Shown: piece by piece, positions 48,976 to 49,802 of the stretch
How positions within the stretch are numbered: position 1 is the stretch's first letter
Layout of the letters: every line of letters starts with the position of its first letter
Assembly: GCA_003157745.1 (NCBI GenBank)
Contig: PMKM01000064.1
Coordinates: forward strand, 18,243-68,044
DNA length: 49,802 bases
Direction of reading: 5' to 3'
DNA from: Bryobacterales bacterium
Lineage (GTDB): Bacteria; Acidobacteriota; Terriglobia; Bryobacterales; Bryobacteraceae
The notes under the pieces: model-generated
Told to the model about the DNA's origin: nothing
The model's database searches: none
Seen by the model: the letters and a program-made list of their open reading frames with translations, nothing else
Program-made: the position numbers and the translations under genes

Positions 48976-49802
48976 TTAGAACGCGTCGCCGCCGCCGCCG
49001 CCGAAGCCGCCGCCGGAGGAACCGCCGTCGCCGCCACCACCGAATCCGGAGCCGCTCGAACTGCCCTGCGGCGCGGAGGCGAAGGTGCTGTGCATATCGG
49101 AAGACATCGAATGGATGTCGTTGGCGAACAGGACGGGGCTGAAGACGGCGTAAGGAGTCGCGCCGGCGTACCAGTCGGGCGGGTTCTGCGCAATGCCCTC
49201 GAAGGCCTTGGCCCAGCGGTGCTCCACGCCGAGGGCCATGGCGTAAGGAAGGAACTTCTCGAAGGTATCCATCGGCATTCGCTTGAGGCGGTCGGCATCG
49301 ACGCGGTTCATGAATTCCTTGAAGCCTTCAATCTCGATCGCGGTACGCGCTCCGTTGAGCGAGCGGGCCGAAAAGAACGTGCTGAAGACGATCACCACCA
49401 GCACGCTCACCAGAATGGATGCCGCCGTCACCAACAGCCCGCCGGCGAGCGAGAACCAGCCAAGGGCCGTGCCGGCGATAAACGGAGCGGCAGTGGCCGC
49501 CGCGCCGAGGAAGCCGAAAGCGCGCATTGTGGCCGGGTCCAAGCGGTAAATGTTCTTCGCTCGCAGCGAGGCCATCACGAAGCGGCAGAACTCTGGGATT
49601 GCGGTGTAAAAACGGTTTCGCAGGGCCGAGAGGTTGACGATCGCGCCAGCGTCCGGAGCGAGAAAGACGTTTCGCAGCACGGTGACTTCATAGAGAGCCA
49701 AGCCGTTCCACTCCGGGTCCGATTTGAGGAGCTGCAGCTCGTAGTCCTTGCGGTTGAAGACCAGGACCTTCTCGGTCGTCTGCCGGATCTTCAGGAAGCC
49801 GC
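48976..49802 (-). CDS. DUF2207 membrane protein, C-terminal part (partial)
   Basis: The gene enters from the right edge; at least 275 residues are in the window, in frame from the last base. It has the end of the cytoplasmic domain (ALYEVTVLRNVFLAPDAGAIVNLSALRNRFY), two membrane helices (AAATAAPFIAGTALGWFSLAGGLL, ILVSVLVVIVFSTFF), and a segment FKEFMNRVDADRLKRMP typical of DUF2207. It ends with a Gly/Ser-rich tail (SSSGSGFGGGGDGGSSGGG). These are features of the DUF2207 predicted membrane proteins, whose function is unknown and which often end in such Gly-rich tails. The N-terminal extracytoplasmic domain lies outside the window. It is separated by 321 bases from the nuclease-like pair and is probably part of the core genome. 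Confidence 0.8.
   Translation of the reverse strand, partial: GFLKIRQTTEKVLVFNRKDYELQLLKSDPEWNGLALYEVTVLRNVFLAPDAGAIVNLSALRNRFYTAIPEFCRFVMASLRAKNIYRLDPATMRAFGFLGAAATAAPFIAGTALGWFSLAGGLLVTAASILVSVLVVIVFSTFFSARSLNGARTAIEIEGFKEFMNRVDADRLKRMPMDTFEKFLPYAMALGVEHRWAKAFEGIAQNPPDWYAGATPYAVFSPVLFANDIHSMSSDMHSTFASAPQGSSSGSGFGGGGDGGSSGGGFGGGGGDAF

Noticed and set aside
1-49802. tRNA, rRNA, CRISPR arrays and known riboswitches
   Set aside because: I looked in the intergenic regions by eye and saw no cloverleaf with TTCRANY arm, no regularly spaced direct repeats, and no TPP or other riboswitch core. A tRNAscan/Infernal run would settle this.

Overview
This is a GC-rich bacterial chromosome segment. Several traits point to Acidobacteriota, most likely a Bryobacterales/Solibacter-type soil bacterium. 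These are an Oar-like TonB-dependent receptor of about 1,170 residues with an N-terminal carboxypeptidase-regulatory domain, an lpxD gene (Gram-negative lipid A), a DUF1080 protein, DUF2304-linked glycosyltransferases, many glycan-active enzymes, and small palindromic repeats based on GTGGGACAG. The taxonomic call is inference; there is no rRNA gene here.

Layout. 1-1469 (minus): LOG-family protein (cut by the window edge) coupled to lpxD. 1633-4065 (plus): a stand-alone receiver protein and an exported GH3 enzyme, followed by a large nested palindrome (4133-4325). 4467-9441 (plus): a tight five-gene glycosylation operon (GT2, polyprenyl-phosphate-type GT2, DUF2304, TMTC-like membrane TPR protein, GT4), then an outer-membrane barrel protein. 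10223-13492 (minus): a BrnT/BrnA toxin-antitoxin pair and a LytS/LytTR two-component pair. 13582-17103 (minus): the Oar-like receptor. 17419-21956 (plus): glycogen phosphorylase and the aguB/aguA route from agmatine to putrescine. 22029-24875 (minus): a PA14-containing GH31 enzyme. 24959-26525 (plus): a TPR protein and an orphan transposase-like HTH protein. 26635-30393 (minus): an isoprenylcysteine-methyltransferase-like protein, a GT9 enzyme carrying translated palindromes, a conserved unknown, a DUF1080 protein and a lysine-rich exported protein. 30562-32470 (plus): a NarL-type two-component pair. 32595-33599 (minus): thiD and a small HMA-like protein. 33704-35708: two four-helix DMT proteins convergent with a HpnI-like glycosyltransferase. 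35865-39816 (plus): an S9 peptidase and a GH8 xylanase. 39953-40855 (plus): a broken HELAH metalloprotease-like gene and a TIMP/NTR-like secreted protein. 40887-44880: a radical SAM gene divergent from a tetR-SDR-membrane protein-START cluster whose last gene is cut by a rearrangement. 45773-48654 (minus): two genes of lower GC that both encode PD-(D/E)XK nuclease-like domains. 48976-49802 (minus): a DUF2207 membrane protein, cut by the window edge.

How the genes fit together. Much of the window concerns building or degrading surface and plant-derived glycans: lpxD, GT9, the 4467-9441 operon, HpnI-like GT plus a putative flippase pair, GH3, GH8, GH31 and glycogen phosphorylase. Two sensor kinase/regulator pairs, a TetR repressor and a toxin-antitoxin pair supply regulation.

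The strongest candidate for something undescribed is the pair at 45773-48654. One protein is membrane-anchored and combines a Rossmann-like domain, a coiled coil, a nuclease-like domain and an EF-Tu-domain-II-like barrel. Its partner is a DUF6602-like nuclease-fold protein. Second are the repeats: a 24-base hairpin element present at four intergenic loci, and a GTGGGACAG palindrome unit that has entered a glycosyltransferase gene in frame. All family assignments come from reading motifs by eye; no database search was run.
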